A stretch of DNA of 16,180 nt from contig NVSR01000122.1 in NCBI GenBank assembly GCA_002401295.1, positions 1-16,180 on the forward strand, in the 5' to 3' direction. Below, one piece after another: positions 1-9,022 of the stretch. The stretch comes from SAR324 cluster bacterium (GTDB lineage Bacteria > SAR324 > XYD2-FULL-50-16). Positions within the stretch are counted from its first letter, which is position 1. Every line of letters starts with the position of its first letter. Made by a program: the position numbers and the translations under genes. The notes beneath the pieces were generated by a model, which saw only the letters and a program-made list of their open reading frames with translations, was not told the origin of the DNA and did not search any database.

Positions 1-3000
1 CTCAAACAAAAAAAAATACTCCTGCCATGAAAATGCTCTTGGAACTGGGCGTTCCCCTGGAGGAGCAGCTTCGTAGGGAGATCACCAGCATGATTGAGCT
101 GGAAAAAATTCAGGGTGTCTCCCTGGCAAGGAAACAACTCTTTGCTTTGATGGCTGATTATCGGGCCAATTTAGAGATTGCTGTAGCAGATCTTCGAGAT
201 TTTTTATTAACGGGTGACCAAAGCTTTGAAAGGGAATATCAAAAACGATGGGAAAATACGGCTGAGGACCTACGACTTCTGCAGGAGAAAAAGAGCCTAT
301 TCACTGCGGAGCAACTCAAATATTTCAATCAATTATTGCTAGCCGAAGAAAAATTCGAAGACCTGGCCGCAGAAATTTTAGCAATTCGTAGAAGCCCGCA
401 GTGGAATCTCAGCAATTATTGGTCATCTAGCCGAGCAGCTCCCATTGCTTTTGAAATCAAAGATATTTTGACCGTAATTGTGAAGAATCAGCAAGCCTTG
501 ATTCAGGAAGACTTTGCGACTTACGAGGCTCAAACCACTCTCTTGATCGTCATTGAAGGGATTCTGTTCATTGTGGGAATCAGCATTGCGATCTTCCTTA
601 GCTTGTTTGTAACTCGCTCGATTACTGCGCCAATAGGTAACCTGCTGGAAGCCACTAAGCGTTTGGCTGCAGGCGACCTCTCACAGGAAGTGGAAAAATT
701 TTCTGAAGATGAAATTGGTGAATTGAGTAGTTTATTCAATCATATGATGGCGCAGTTGAAGCAGCGGAACCAATTGGTGGAAGAAGGTACCGCCAGGACT
801 CAAGGAGTTGTGAATACCGCTGTGGATGGAATTATCATGATTGATGGGCTGGGTAAAGTAGAAGGCTTTAATCCAGCAGCGGAATTGCTCTTCGGTTACC
901 GGGCGGAGGAAGTGCTGGGAGAAAATATTAAAATGCTGATGCCTTCACCTTTCACTCTGGAGCATGATGGCTATCTGGATCGATATCATCGCACAGGTAT
1001 CAAAAATATCATTGGGATCGGTCGAGAAGTAGTAGGAAAGCGCAAGAATGGCTCCACCTTTCCTTTTTTCCTGTCCATTGGTGAACTAAAATTGGGGGAG
1101 AAGACATTTTTTAGTGGAATAATTAGGGATCTCACAGAAGAAAAGAAGGCACAAGAAAAATTAAAACAGAGTGAAAGCAAGAATCGAGGCATTGTGGAAA
1201 CCGCTGTGGATGCCATTATTATGATCAACCACTTGGGGGCTATAGAAGCGTTCAATCCCGCTGCGGAGAGGCTTTTCGGTTATGTTGCCGATGAAGTACG
1301 GGGAAAAAATCTTAAGATGTTAATGCCCTCCCCTTATCATGAGGAGCACGATAGTTACTTGGAGCGATACAACCGGACAGGAGTTAAGAAGATCATTGGC
1401 ATGGGTAGGGAGGTGACAGGCAAACACAAGCTGGGCAGTACCTTTCCCATCTTCCTGTCTATTGGAGAAATCAGGATGGGCGAGCAACTTCTTTTTACGG
1501 GAATCATTCGTGACATCAAAAAAACCAAAGAGGCAGAGCAGGAACTAAGGGCTCGAAATCAGGAGATGGAGTCACAGAACTGGCTGAAAACCCAACTGGC
1601 TAAAATCAATAGTCTCTCTCAAGGAGTACAGGATTTGAGAAGCTTGGCCCAGTTAGTGATTTCGGAATTGGCGAAGATGTTGGAAGTAGGCCATGGCGTA
1701 TTCTATACAAAAAAAGAAGATCACAAACTGACACTGTTGGGTAGTTACGCTTATCAGGAAAGAAGAAATATTTCCAGGTCCTTTAAATTAGGGGAGGGTC
1801 TCGTAGGTCAATGTGCTCTGGAAAAACAGCCCATTTTATTGACCCAGGTACCTGCTGACTATGTGCGCATTCTTTCCGGTTTGGGGGAGAAAGCTCCCAT
1901 GAATATCCTGGTGATCCCCATCCTCTATGAGGATGACTGCGTAGGCGTGATTGAGCTCTCTTCCTTTCACGCCTTCACTCAGTTGCAACAAGATTTATTG
2001 GTACAGATTGCTGCGACTTTGGGAGTGACGATTAATGTTGTTTTGGGGCGGCAACGGATTGAAGAGTTGCTGGCTGAGTCTCAACAGCAAACAGAAGAAT
2101 TACAAACCCAATCTGAAGAACTGCAAACAGCCAACGAAGAATTGGAAGAGAAGGCTGAAGCCATGGATCGGCAAACCATGGAGTTGAAGGCTTCCAATGA
2201 AGAGCTCTCAGAAAAAGGCAAAGCCTTGGAAGCACAAAAAAACTATATCGAACAAAAAAATGCCGATATTGAAGAAAAAGCCAAGGATTTGGCTTTAGCC
2301 AGCAAATACAAATCCGAATTCCTGGCTAATATGTCCCATGAGCTGAGAACCCCACTGAATAGTTTGTTGATCTTAGCTGAAAGCCTTGCAAGCAATGAGG
2401 AAGATAATCTCACGGAGGATCAAGTGGAGTCTGCCCAAGTCATCCATAATGGGGGGTTGGAACTGCTGAATCTGATTAATGATATATTAGATCTTTCCAA
2501 AGTGGAGGCCGGACATTTACAAATGACCATTGAAAAAGTGGAGATCAAAAGCATCCTCAGTAACTTAAAAAGCCAATTTAATCCCCTGGCAGCGCAGAAT
2601 AAACTAACCCTCAATTTCAATCTAGCCCCTGAATTGCCACTGAACTTCCAAACAGACAAGCAACGAACCGAACAGATCATTAAAAATTTGCTCTCCAATG
2701 CTCTCAAGTTTACTGAGGTAGGCGAGGTCAATCTGGATGTCCACCTCCCAAGGAGCGGAGTACGATTTAGGGATGACTCACTGCAAGTGGACTCAACCCT
2801 GGCCTTTTCTATCAGGGATACGGGCATTGGGATTCCTCTAGACAAACAAAAAGCTATTTTTGAAGCTTTCCAACAGGCCGACGGCTCCATCAGTCGGAAA
2901 TTCCGAGGAACCGGGCTGGGTTTGACCATTTCCAGGGAATTAGCCCGCTTACTTCACGGAGAGATTCAGATGGTCAGTGAAGAAGGCAAGGGCAGTACAT

Positions 3001-4325
3001 TTACCTTGTACTTGCCCCTCAGGCAAAGCCCATCTCTCCTGGTGGAGGCTGCTGTCATGACAAAGGTTCTCCCCGAAGTAAAAGAGCCCATCAAGAAGCA
3101 ACCTGAGTTTCCTTATATTCCTGACGACCGCTGGAGCCTGCGTAAGGACGAAGCCGTAATTCTGATTATTGAAGATGATCCGCAGTTTGCCAAAATACTC
3201 TTAGATTGTATCCATAAGAAGAGATATAAAGGCCTGGTTGCGGGAGATGGCACCAGTGGTTTGGCTCTAGCCGCTGAGTATAGTCCCGTTGCTATCATGC
3301 TGGATTTGGGGCTTCCTGATATTGATGGGGGCAAAGTCATGGATAACCTGAAAAAAAACATCGATACCCGTCACATTCCCATTCATGTGATCTCAGGTAA
3401 GGTGGATGAGTTCGCACCCCTGCCGGGAGGAGCCGTTTGTTACCTTACTAAGCCCGTAAAGGCTACAGAGTTGGACATAGTTTTTTCGAAAATTCAGGAT
3501 CGACTGGAAAGGGAGATTAAAGAAATTTTAGTAGTGGAAGATAACCTAATGGGACGCAAAGCTATCTCTACACTATTAGAAAATAAAGGAGTTAAGCTCA
3601 TCACTGTGGGTACTGGCACTGAGGCGTTGCAAGCAATCAAGCAACAAAAATATGATTTGATGATCTTGGACCTGGGCTTGCCCGATATGAAAGGGGAGGA
3701 GCTATTAAAAAAACTGGATGAGGACCCTACCCTCGTTTTGCCTCCCGTTGTAGTTTATACAGGGAAAGATCTAACTCAAGAGGAGTATGAAAAGCTAAAT
3801 ATAATATCAGAGAGTGTGGTCATCAAAGGCAGTGATTCACCGACTCGTTTATTGGATGAGGTTTCCCTCTTTTTACACAGCCTCAAGCCAAAATTGTCTA
3901 AGAGCCTGCAAAGCTCCCCAAATTATCGATATTCGAAACATACTTTTGAGGGAAAGAAAATTCTGCTGGTTGATGATGACATGAGGAATACCTTCGCCCT
4001 CTCCAAAGCCTTACAAAAATTTGGGCTGACAGTCATAAAAGCGGGTAATGGACAATTGGCTTTGGAACAGTTGGATCGAGTGGCGGGCATAGATTTAGTC
4101 ATCATGGATATCATGATGCCCGTCATGGATGGTTATGAAGCTACTCGACAGATCCGCCAAAGAAAGGCGTTCCAGACTCTGCCAATCATTGCACTGACCG
4201 CGAAAGCCATGCCCGAAGACCGGATCAAATGCCTGGAGGCAGGAGCCAATGACTATCTGACAAAACCCGTCAATATGGAAAAATTAATTTCAATGATTAA
4301 CATCTGGTTATTTGAGGCACAATGA
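1..4325 (+). CDS. Hybrid sensor histidine kinase: (CHASE3-like)-TM-HAMP-PAS-PAS-GAF-HisKA-HATPase-REC-REC-REC (5' partial)
   Basis: This is an inner-membrane hybrid sensor kinase. The frame stays open to the left edge, and the part seen begins inside a helical, CHASE3-like sensor region with no first membrane helix, so the true start is probably outside. Numbering from the ATG at 27: helical sensor to about 170; membrane helix about 172-196; HAMP about 197-250; PAS 1 about 260-380; PAS 2 about 388-508; GAF about 530-680; coiled coil about 685-760. The HisKA phospho-acceptor is H771 (MSHELRTPL). The ATPase domain has the N-box NLLSNALKF, DTGIGIP and GTGLGLTIS. Three receivers follow, with phospho-acceptors D1093, D1215 and D1361. 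Both PAS domains are FixL-like (EHD.YL, TG.K.IIG.GREV, GSTFP, LSIGE). The stop overlaps the next start as ATGA, so translation of the methyltransferase is probably coupled. Family assignment is strong; the ligand is inferred. Confidence 0.95.
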   Translation, partial: QTKKNTPAMKMLLELGVPLEEQLRREITSMIELEKIQGVSLARKQLFALMADYRANLEIAVADLRDFLLTGDQSFEREYQKRWENTAEDLRLLQEKKSLFTAEQLKYFNQLLLAEEKFEDLAAEILAIRRSPQWNLSNYWSSSRAAPIAFEIKDILTVIVKNQQALIQEDFATYEAQTTLLIVIEGILFIVGISIAIFLSLFVTRSITAPIGNLLEATKRLAAGDLSQEVEKFSEDEIGELSSLFNHMMAQLKQRNQLVEEGTARTQGVVNTAVDGIIMIDGLGKVEGFNPAAELLFGYRAEEVLGENIKMLMPSPFTLEHDGYLDRYHRTGIKNIIGIGREVVGKRKNGSTFPFFLSIGELKLGEKTFFSGIIRDLTEEKKAQEKLKQSESKNRGIVETAVDAIIMINHLGAIEAFNPAAERLFGYVADEVRGKNLKMLMPSPYHEEHDSYLERYNRTGVKKIIGMGREVTGKHKLGSTFPIFLSIGEIRMGEQLLFTGIIRDIKKTKEAEQELRARNQEMESQNWLKTQLAKINSLSQGVQDLRSLAQLVISELAKMLEVGHGVFYTKKEDHKLTLLGSYAYQERRNISRSFKLGEGLVGQCALEKQPILLTQVPADYVRILSGLGEKAPMNILVIPILYEDDCVGVIELSSFHAFTQLQQDLLVQIAATLGVTINVVLGRQRIEELLAESQQQTEELQTQSEELQTANEELEEKAEAMDRQTMELKASNEELSEKGKALEAQKNYIEQKNADIEEKAKDLALASKYKSEFLANMSHELRTPLNSLLILAESLASNEEDNLTEDQVESAQVIHNGGLELLNLINDILDLSKVEAGHLQMTIEKVEIKSILSNLKSQFNPLAAQNKLTLNFNLAPELPLNFQTDKQRTEQIIKNLLSNALKFTEVGEVNLDVHLPRSGVRFRDDSLQVDSTLAFSIRDTGIGIPLDKQKAIFEAFQQADGSISRKFRGTGLGLTISRELARLLHGEIQMVSEEGKGSTFTLYLPLRQSPSLLVEAAVMTKVLPEVKEPIKKQPEFPYIPDDRWSLRKDEAVILIIEDDPQFAKILLDCIHKKRYKGLVAGDGTSGLALAAEYSPVAIMLDLGLPDIDGGKVMDNLKKNIDTRHIPIHVISGKVDEFAPLPGGAVCYLTKPVKATELDIVFSKIQDRLEREIKEILVVEDNLMGRKAISTLLENKGVKLITVGTGTEALQAIKQQKYDLMILDLGLPDMKGEELLKKLDEDPTLVLPPVVVYTGKDLTQEEYEKLNIISESVVIKGSDSPTRLLDEVSLFLHSLKPKLSKSLQSSPNYRYSKHTFEGKKILLVDDDMRNTFALSKALQKFGLTVIKAGNGQLALEQLDRVAGIDLVIMDIMMPVMDGYEATRQIRQRKAFQTLPIIALTAKAMPEDRIKCLEAGANDYLTKPVNMEKLISMINIWLFEAQ

Positions 4326-5191
4326 AAAGGACTCAGATTGAGAACATAGAAATTGAGTTGTTATTGGAAGGGATTTTTCGTAGGCACGGTTATGATTTCA
4401 AACATTACGCTCGTGCTTCCCTCAAGAGACGATTGGAAGCGATCGTCAGCAGACAGAACCTGAATCACATTTCGGAGATACTGCCTCGGGTACTTTATGA
4501 TCATGACTTCATGAATGACTTTGTTAAGGGCATGTCCGTTACCGTCACAGAAATGTTTCGGGACCCTTTTGTCTATCGAGCGATCCGCAAGTTGGTCATC
4601 CCTTTCTTAAAAACATTCCCCTTCATCAAAGTGTGGCATGCAGGCTGCGCTACGGGGGAAGAAGTCTATTCCATGGCAATCCTGCTCAAGGAAGAAGGAT
4701 TCTATGACCGCACACAAATATATGCTACTGATTTCAACCGATCTTCATTGCGAATTGCCCAAGAAGGAATCTATTCAATTAAAGATATGAAGCAATTCAC
4801 ACAAAACTATTACAAGGCGGGAGGCAAGACTTCCTTCTCTAATTATCTTTATTCCAAGTATGAGTCCGCTAAAATTCAAGATTCCCTGAAAAAAAATATT
4901 CTCTTTTCCCACCACAATTTGGTAGCTGATGGTGTTTTTGGAGAAATGAATCTGATTATTTGTCGTAATGTTTTGATCTATTTTGATATGGACTTACAAA
5001 ATCGAGTGCTATCACTCTTTCACAACAGTCTTTGTCATGGGGGCATCCTTTGTCTGGGTAGTAAAGAATCCATACGCTTTTCCAGTGTATGGCCTAAATT
5101 TGAGGTCATCGCCGAGAAGGAAAAGATTTTTAAAAAAAAATATGAGAATTTTGGAATGGTGAATGGAACGGAAAAACAAGTTGAAATATGA
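4322..5191 (+). CDS. cheR: CheR-type S-adenosylmethionine-dependent methyltransferase
   Basis: This cytoplasmic protein of 289 residues belongs to the CheR family, which methylates glutamate side chains of receptors using S-adenosylmethionine. The N-terminal helical CheR domain (about 1-80, with FRRHGYDFKHYARASLKRRL) is followed by TVTEMFRDP, the SAM-binding loop GCATGEEVYS starting at residue 108, and NLIICRNVLIYFD starting at 210, all standard for the family. Length is normal and there are no TPR repeats. A GAGG at 4314-4317 precedes the ATG, which overlaps the kinase stop by 4 bp; the 3' end overlaps the methylesterase gene by 29 bp. No chemoreceptor is present, so this pair more likely modifies a sensor kinase or a distant receptor than serves flagellar chemotaxis. 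That last point is inference from context. Confidence 0.93.
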   Translation: MKRTQIENIEIELLLEGIFRRHGYDFKHYARASLKRRLEAIVSRQNLNHISEILPRVLYDHDFMNDFVKGMSVTVTEMFRDPFVYRAIRKLVIPFLKTFPFIKVWHAGCATGEEVYSMAILLKEEGFYDRTQIYATDFNRSSLRIAQEGIYSIKDMKQFTQNYYKAGGKTSFSNYLYSKYESAKIQDSLKKNILFSHHNLVADGVFGEMNLIICRNVLIYFDMDLQNRVLSLFHNSLCHGGILCLGSKESIRFSSVWPKFEVIAEKEKIFKKKYENFGMVNGTEKQVEI

Positions 5192-5753
5192 CGCTATCGT
5201 GATTGGTGTTTCCGCAGGGGGCATGGAGGCACTCTCCGTAATTTTTCCTGGATTGCCCAAAGAATTTCCTCTCTCTATTACTGTGGTGCAACACCGCCAA
5301 GCTGACTCAGATGACTTTCTTATCCAATATCTGAATAATCTGTCCCCCATGTTAGTCAAAGAAGCGGAAGAAAAAGAGTCTTTGAGCAGTGGAGTGGTAT
5401 ACATTGCTCCTCCGGGTTATCATCTGCTGATTGAAGAGGATCATAGTTTCACCCTTTCCGTGGATCCACCGGTGAATTACGCTCGTCCCTCAATTGACGT
5501 ACTCTTTGAGAGCGCTGCCGATGCTTTCATGGAGAAACTAGTGGGAATAGTACTTACCGGTGCTAGCGCAGACGGTAGTCTTGGATTAAAAAAAATCAAG
5601 GAGCTGGGGGGATTAACCCTAGTTCAAGCTCCTGAAACGGCAGAGCATCCTTTCATGCCCCGGGCAGCGGTACAGGCCACTCAAATTGATCATATTCTTC
5701 AATTAAATCAAATCAGCCCTTTTTTACTGGAGCAATTCTCGGTTCATTCCTAA
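5163..5753 (+). CDS. cheB: CheB-type methylesterase, catalytic domain only
   Basis: This protein of 196 residues is the CheB C-terminal methylesterase domain, which removes methyl groups from receptor glutamates. The catalytic triad is visible: S17 in GVSAGG, H44 in VVQHR and D137 in TGASADGSLG. Typical CheB proteins carry an N-terminal receiver that controls the esterase; it is absent here, so activity is not controlled by phosphorylation in cis. One possibility is that receivers of the upstream hybrid kinase substitute for it (inference). The gene overlaps cheR by 29 bp. The ATG at 5163 has only a weak ribosome binding site (GGTGA just upstream), which fits translational coupling. A TTG at 5181 is an alternative start that would still include the catalytic Ser. 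Confidence 0.93.
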   Translation: MERKNKLKYDAIVIGVSAGGMEALSVIFPGLPKEFPLSITVVQHRQADSDDFLIQYLNNLSPMLVKEAEEKESLSSGVVYIAPPGYHLLIEEDHSFTLSVDPPVNYARPSIDVLFESAADAFMEKLVGIVLTGASADGSLGLKKIKELGGLTLVQAPETAEHPFMPRAAVQATQIDHILQLNQISPFLLEQFSVHS

Positions 5754-5761
5754 GAGGTACT

Positions 5762-6031
5762 ATGTTTATACGCAAGTTGAGCCACTTCTTTGGTCAACCC
5801 CAATTTCAAGGATTTGCCTTTATTCTTTTTTTGTTCCTGCTCAATTGGCCCTTCTTAGGGATTATTGACCATTACCCTCCTAAGATTGCTTTTTTTTTGA
5901 TGTTTGGCCTCTGGATGATCATGTTGGGACTACTCTTTGCTATTGGTAGGAGTTGTATTGCCACTGAGCAGGAAGAGTTCACTGAGCAGGAAGAGCTCAG
6001 TGAGCAACTGTCGGAGGGGGAGGATGTTTGA
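5762..6031 (+). CDS. Small two-helix membrane protein preceding a symporter-kinase (CbrX-like position)
   Basis: This 89-residue protein has two hydrophobic segments (about 17-36, FAFILFLFLLNWPFLGII, and about 42-63, IAFFLMFGLWMIMLGLLFAI) and an acidic tail rich in E, Q and S. I cannot name a family from the sequence alone. Small two-helix proteins are known partners of sodium/solute symporters, and in Pseudomonas a small gene, cbrX, overlaps the start of the symporter-kinase gene cbrA; the layout here is the same. The ribosome binding site AAGAGG (5752-5757) overlaps the cheB stop. The stop lies 8 bp inside the next gene. The tail is encoded by an 18-bp tandem repeat and probably grew by repeat expansion. 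A role as accessory subunit of the transporter-kinase is inferred. Confidence 0.75.
   Translation: MFIRKLSHFFGQPQFQGFAFILFLFLLNWPFLGIIDHYPPKIAFFLMFGLWMIMLGLLFAIGRSCIATEQEEFTEQEELSEQLSEGEDV
5963..6016 (+). repeat. 18-bp tandem repeat, two near-exact copies plus a decayed third
   Basis: Units at 5963-5980 and 5981-5998 differ at one base (ACTGAGCAGGAAGAG followed by TTC or CTC). A third, half-conserved unit is at 5999-6016. The repeat encodes TEQEEF, TEQEEL and SEQLSE in the tail of the small membrane protein. Because 18 is a multiple of three, copy number can change without shifting the frame. Confidence 0.8.
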
Positions 6032-8852
6032 ATCCACGTGGGTATTGCTTTTACTGCTGGGTTATATGCTCTTGTTGTTCTTAGTAGCAATTTGGGCGGA
6101 AAATAAAGCGAAAAAAGGTAAAAACCTCGCGGACAATCCCCTGATTTATTCTCTCTCCCTCGCCATTTACTGCACCACCTGGACTTACTATGGCAGTGTG
6201 GGCAAAGCAGCTGCCTCAGGCATGTTGTTTTTACCCGTCTACTTAGGACCAACTCTCTCCATGTTTCTCTGGTGGATTGTGATGAGAAAAATGGTGCGCA
6301 TCAAAAACCTCTACCGGATCACCAGCCTGGCCGACTTTATCTCCGCTCGTTACGGAAAATCTCTCTTGATCGGAGCCTTAGTTAGTATTGGTGCGCTCTT
6401 AGGCACTATTCCCTACATTTCGCTACAGCTCAAATCAATTATCCATACCTTTCAAATTATTACCATTGATGAGCCGACCTGGATTCGTCAGCATGTGGGC
6501 TTGGTCATTGTGCTCCTGATGATTGTCTTCACCATTGTATTCGGTCTGAGAAAAATTGATTCCGCGGAAAGGCATCAAGGTATAATAGTGGTTATAGCAT
6601 TGGAATCTTTTATTAAACTAATTGCTATTTTCTCGGTTGGAATTTTTGTGACCTATTTTTTATTTGACGGGATTGACGATATCATGGGTCAAGTAGCCGC
6701 TCAAAACCACTTTCGTTCCCTGCAAGCTGATCAAGACAATCCCGGGCAGTACATGACCTGGATGAGTCTCTTGATCCTGAGTATTTCAGCAATCCTTTTC
6801 TTACCCCGTCAATTCCATGTGGGTGTAGTGGAAAATGCAAATGAAAAACATATTTCTACCGCCTTATGGTTATTCCCACTCTATCTGTTTCTGATTAACT
6901 TATTTGTCTTGCCTATTGCTATGGGCGGATTACTCAAAGGCTTACCCAGGGAGACGGCTGACTTCTTTGTACTGCTCTTGCCTTTTGATTATGGCAGTCC
7001 ACTATTTTCACTCTTTGCTTTCCTGGGTGGTTTTTCTGCCGGTACCAGCATGATCATCATTACCTCCATGACCCTTTCCATCATGGTGAGTAACTATCTA
7101 TTATTGCCTCTAGCAGACATCTTCCCCAAGGCTGGTTTTTTGAAACGCCATCTGTTACTCAGTCGTTGGTTGATTGTCGCCTCAGTGATTTTATTGGGAT
7201 ATTGGTTTAATCTCTTTGTGGGACAATCTGAAATGCTGGTAAACGTAGGCCTGATTTCTTTTGTTGCAATCCTACAATTTGCTCCTATCTCATTAGGAGG
7301 ACTCTTCTGGGAAAAAGCAAATAAAGGAGGCTGTCTCCTGGGCCTACTCTCCGGTTTTTTTATTTGGTTTTATACCTTAATCCTTCCTTCCTTTATCAGA
7401 GGCGGTTTACTGCCAAAATCTATTTTGAACGAGGGGCCCTTTGGTTTATTTCTATTGAGGCCCGAGCAATTACTGGGATTAGACTTTTTGGACTCCATCC
7501 CTCATGCAGTAATCTGGTCTTTATTATTTAATATTTCTTTTTACTTTTTAGGTTCTTTAGGCAGTGAGCAAAGCGAAGAAGAACAGCGTATCGCTAAGAG
7601 TTATGTGCATTGCCTGGATAAACAAGCACTGCAAGTTCCCTCTATCCGTCTTGACTGCTCAGTAGACTTATGGAGGAAAAAAAAGATCATCCAAAACTTA
7701 CTCGCCCAATATTATAACCGAGATCAAGCTCTACTAATATTAGAGGAAATTCTCGATCGGGAAAAATTTGGGCAACGAGAAAAAATATCCCTGCTCAGCT
7801 TGCTGAAACTCTCACAGCGTGTAGAAAACCACCTCAGCGGTGTGATTGGCGCGGCAGGTGCGTATAAAGCCTTAAAAGCATCAGACCTGTTTCAGGAAAC
7901 AGAGTCTAAAGAACTCTCCAGGATTTATGGGGAGATGATGGTACAGATGAAACTGACTCCCGAAGATATGCTAAAGAAAATTAGTTACTATCGGGAAAGG
8001 GAAGTCTTGACTCAAGAGATTAAAAAACAAAATGAAGAGTTGGAACAAAGGGTAGAGCTCCGGACTCAAGAGTTGCAGGAGTCATTAGCCTCTCTACGTA
8101 AGGCTCAACGACATCTGGTGGAGTCCGAAAAGATGGCCTCTCTGGGGGGCTTAGTCTCGGGAGTCGCTCATGAAATTAATACTCCTATTGGAATCGGGGT
8201 CACCGCTATTTCCTATTTAGAGGAGCAAGTGAAAAAGATAGACCTGCTATTCCACGAAGGCAGAATGAAACGGAGTGACTTGGACAAATTTCTGGGGATT
8301 GTCACCAATGCGACGAATTCTGCTTTAACCAATCTCCAGCGTAGCGCGGAGTTAGTGCAGAGTTTTAAAGAGGTTGCTGTAGATCAAGTCAAAGCTATCA
8401 AACGAGATTTTTTCTTTAAGGAATATTTGGAGCGGGTTTTGTTAAGCCTGGAACCTAAAATCAAAGAGACGAATCATCGTTTCATCTTGCGTGGACCGGC
8501 AGGCATTATTTTACACAATGACCCGGGTGTGTTCATGCAGATCGTTACCAACCTGGTAACGAACTCATTACTGCATGCTTTTGAAGGGATCGAACAAGGC
8601 AACATGACCATGGAGTTTTACCGGAAAGATGCCGAAATTATCCTCACTTATCATGATGATGGTATAGGAATGAGTGAGGAACAGCTAAATCATATTTTTG
8701 ATCCCTTTTTCACAACCAAAAGAGGCCGGGGGGGAATTGGTCTGGGCATGCACATTGTGTATAATCTGGTAACCCAACGCTTGCAGGGCACAATCTCTTG
8801 CCATAGCCAAGAGGGAGTAGGCAGTTCTTTTCAGATTCACTTCCCGATTTAG
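6024..8852 (+). CDS. Sodium/solute symporter-histidine kinase fusion (CbrA-like)
   Basis: This protein of 942 residues combines an SLC5/SSSF-type transporter domain of about 12-13 membrane helices (about 1-530) with a cytoplasmic kinase. The start is set at the ATG at 6024, directly after a purine-rich site (GGAGGGGGAGG, 6013-6023); a longer reading from 5937 adds a basic, non-membrane stretch and no such site. Residues about 535-650 resemble the STAC domain that links symporters to kinases (note HLSGVIGAAGAYKAL). A coiled coil follows, then HisKA with H716 (GVAHEINTPIG) and an ATPase domain with N847 in the N-box, DDGIGM, FDPFFTT and GIGLGMH. There is no PAS domain, unlike Pseudomonas CbrA. 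The gene overlaps the small membrane protein by 8 bp. Architecture is well supported. Transported substrate and partner receiver are unknown; the next gene carries a receiver and is an obvious candidate. Confidence 0.93.
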   Translation: MFESTWVLLLLLGYMLLLFLVAIWAENKAKKGKNLADNPLIYSLSLAIYCTTWTYYGSVGKAAASGMLFLPVYLGPTLSMFLWWIVMRKMVRIKNLYRITSLADFISARYGKSLLIGALVSIGALLGTIPYISLQLKSIIHTFQIITIDEPTWIRQHVGLVIVLLMIVFTIVFGLRKIDSAERHQGIIVVIALESFIKLIAIFSVGIFVTYFLFDGIDDIMGQVAAQNHFRSLQADQDNPGQYMTWMSLLILSISAILFLPRQFHVGVVENANEKHISTALWLFPLYLFLINLFVLPIAMGGLLKGLPRETADFFVLLLPFDYGSPLFSLFAFLGGFSAGTSMIIITSMTLSIMVSNYLLLPLADIFPKAGFLKRHLLLSRWLIVASVILLGYWFNLFVGQSEMLVNVGLISFVAILQFAPISLGGLFWEKANKGGCLLGLLSGFFIWFYTLILPSFIRGGLLPKSILNEGPFGLFLLRPEQLLGLDFLDSIPHAVIWSLLFNISFYFLGSLGSEQSEEEQRIAKSYVHCLDKQALQVPSIRLDCSVDLWRKKKIIQNLLAQYYNRDQALLILEEILDREKFGQREKISLLSLLKLSQRVENHLSGVIGAAGAYKALKASDLFQETESKELSRIYGEMMVQMKLTPEDMLKKISYYREREVLTQEIKKQNEELEQRVELRTQELQESLASLRKAQRHLVESEKMASLGGLVSGVAHEINTPIGIGVTAISYLEEQVKKIDLLFHEGRMKRSDLDKFLGIVTNATNSALTNLQRSAELVQSFKEVAVDQVKAIKRDFFFKEYLERVLLSLEPKIKETNHRFILRGPAGIILHNDPGVFMQIVTNLVTNSLLHAFEGIEQGNMTMEFYRKDAEIILTYHDDGIGMSEEQLNHIFDPFFTTKRGRGGIGLGMHIVYNLVTQRLQGTISCHSQEGVGSSFQIHFPI

Positions 8853-8905
8853 ACAATCCCAGGGAATATCTTCATGGAAGAAAGTGCTGATCTAAAAATA
8901 AAGCA

Positions 8906-8935
8906 TTGAAACGATTACTCAAATACTGCTAGTAT
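8906..8935 (+). promoter_or_regulatory. Possible sigma-70-type promoter for the receiver-kinase
   Basis: A TTGAAA (8906-8911) and a TAGTAT (8930-8935) are separated by 18 bp in the 170-bp gap before the receiver-kinase gene, leaving a leader of about 80 nt. The match is moderate, and read-through from the upstream operon is equally possible because I see no terminator in the gap. Confidence 0.3.
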
Positions 8936-9022
8936 GGCAGCATTATTAAATCAAAAATGGTTTATCAACAGAGATCAACTCCTGCCCGATGGAATAAAAC
9001 CAGTAAGTGAAGAGGAGGACCA

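Noticed and set aside
2420..2929. 169-residue minus-strand reading frame opposite the kinase ATPase domain
   Set aside because: It is a mirror of strongly conserved kinase codons on the plus strand. No recognisable protein features or ribosome binding site; the same holds for the other antisense frames in the kinase, activator and cheR genes.
5937..6023. Upstream ATG at 5937 for the symporter-kinase
   Set aside because: It adds 29 basic, low-complexity residues from the 18-bp repeat read in another frame and lacks a ribosome binding site. The ATG at 6024 has a strong site and begins right at the first membrane helix.
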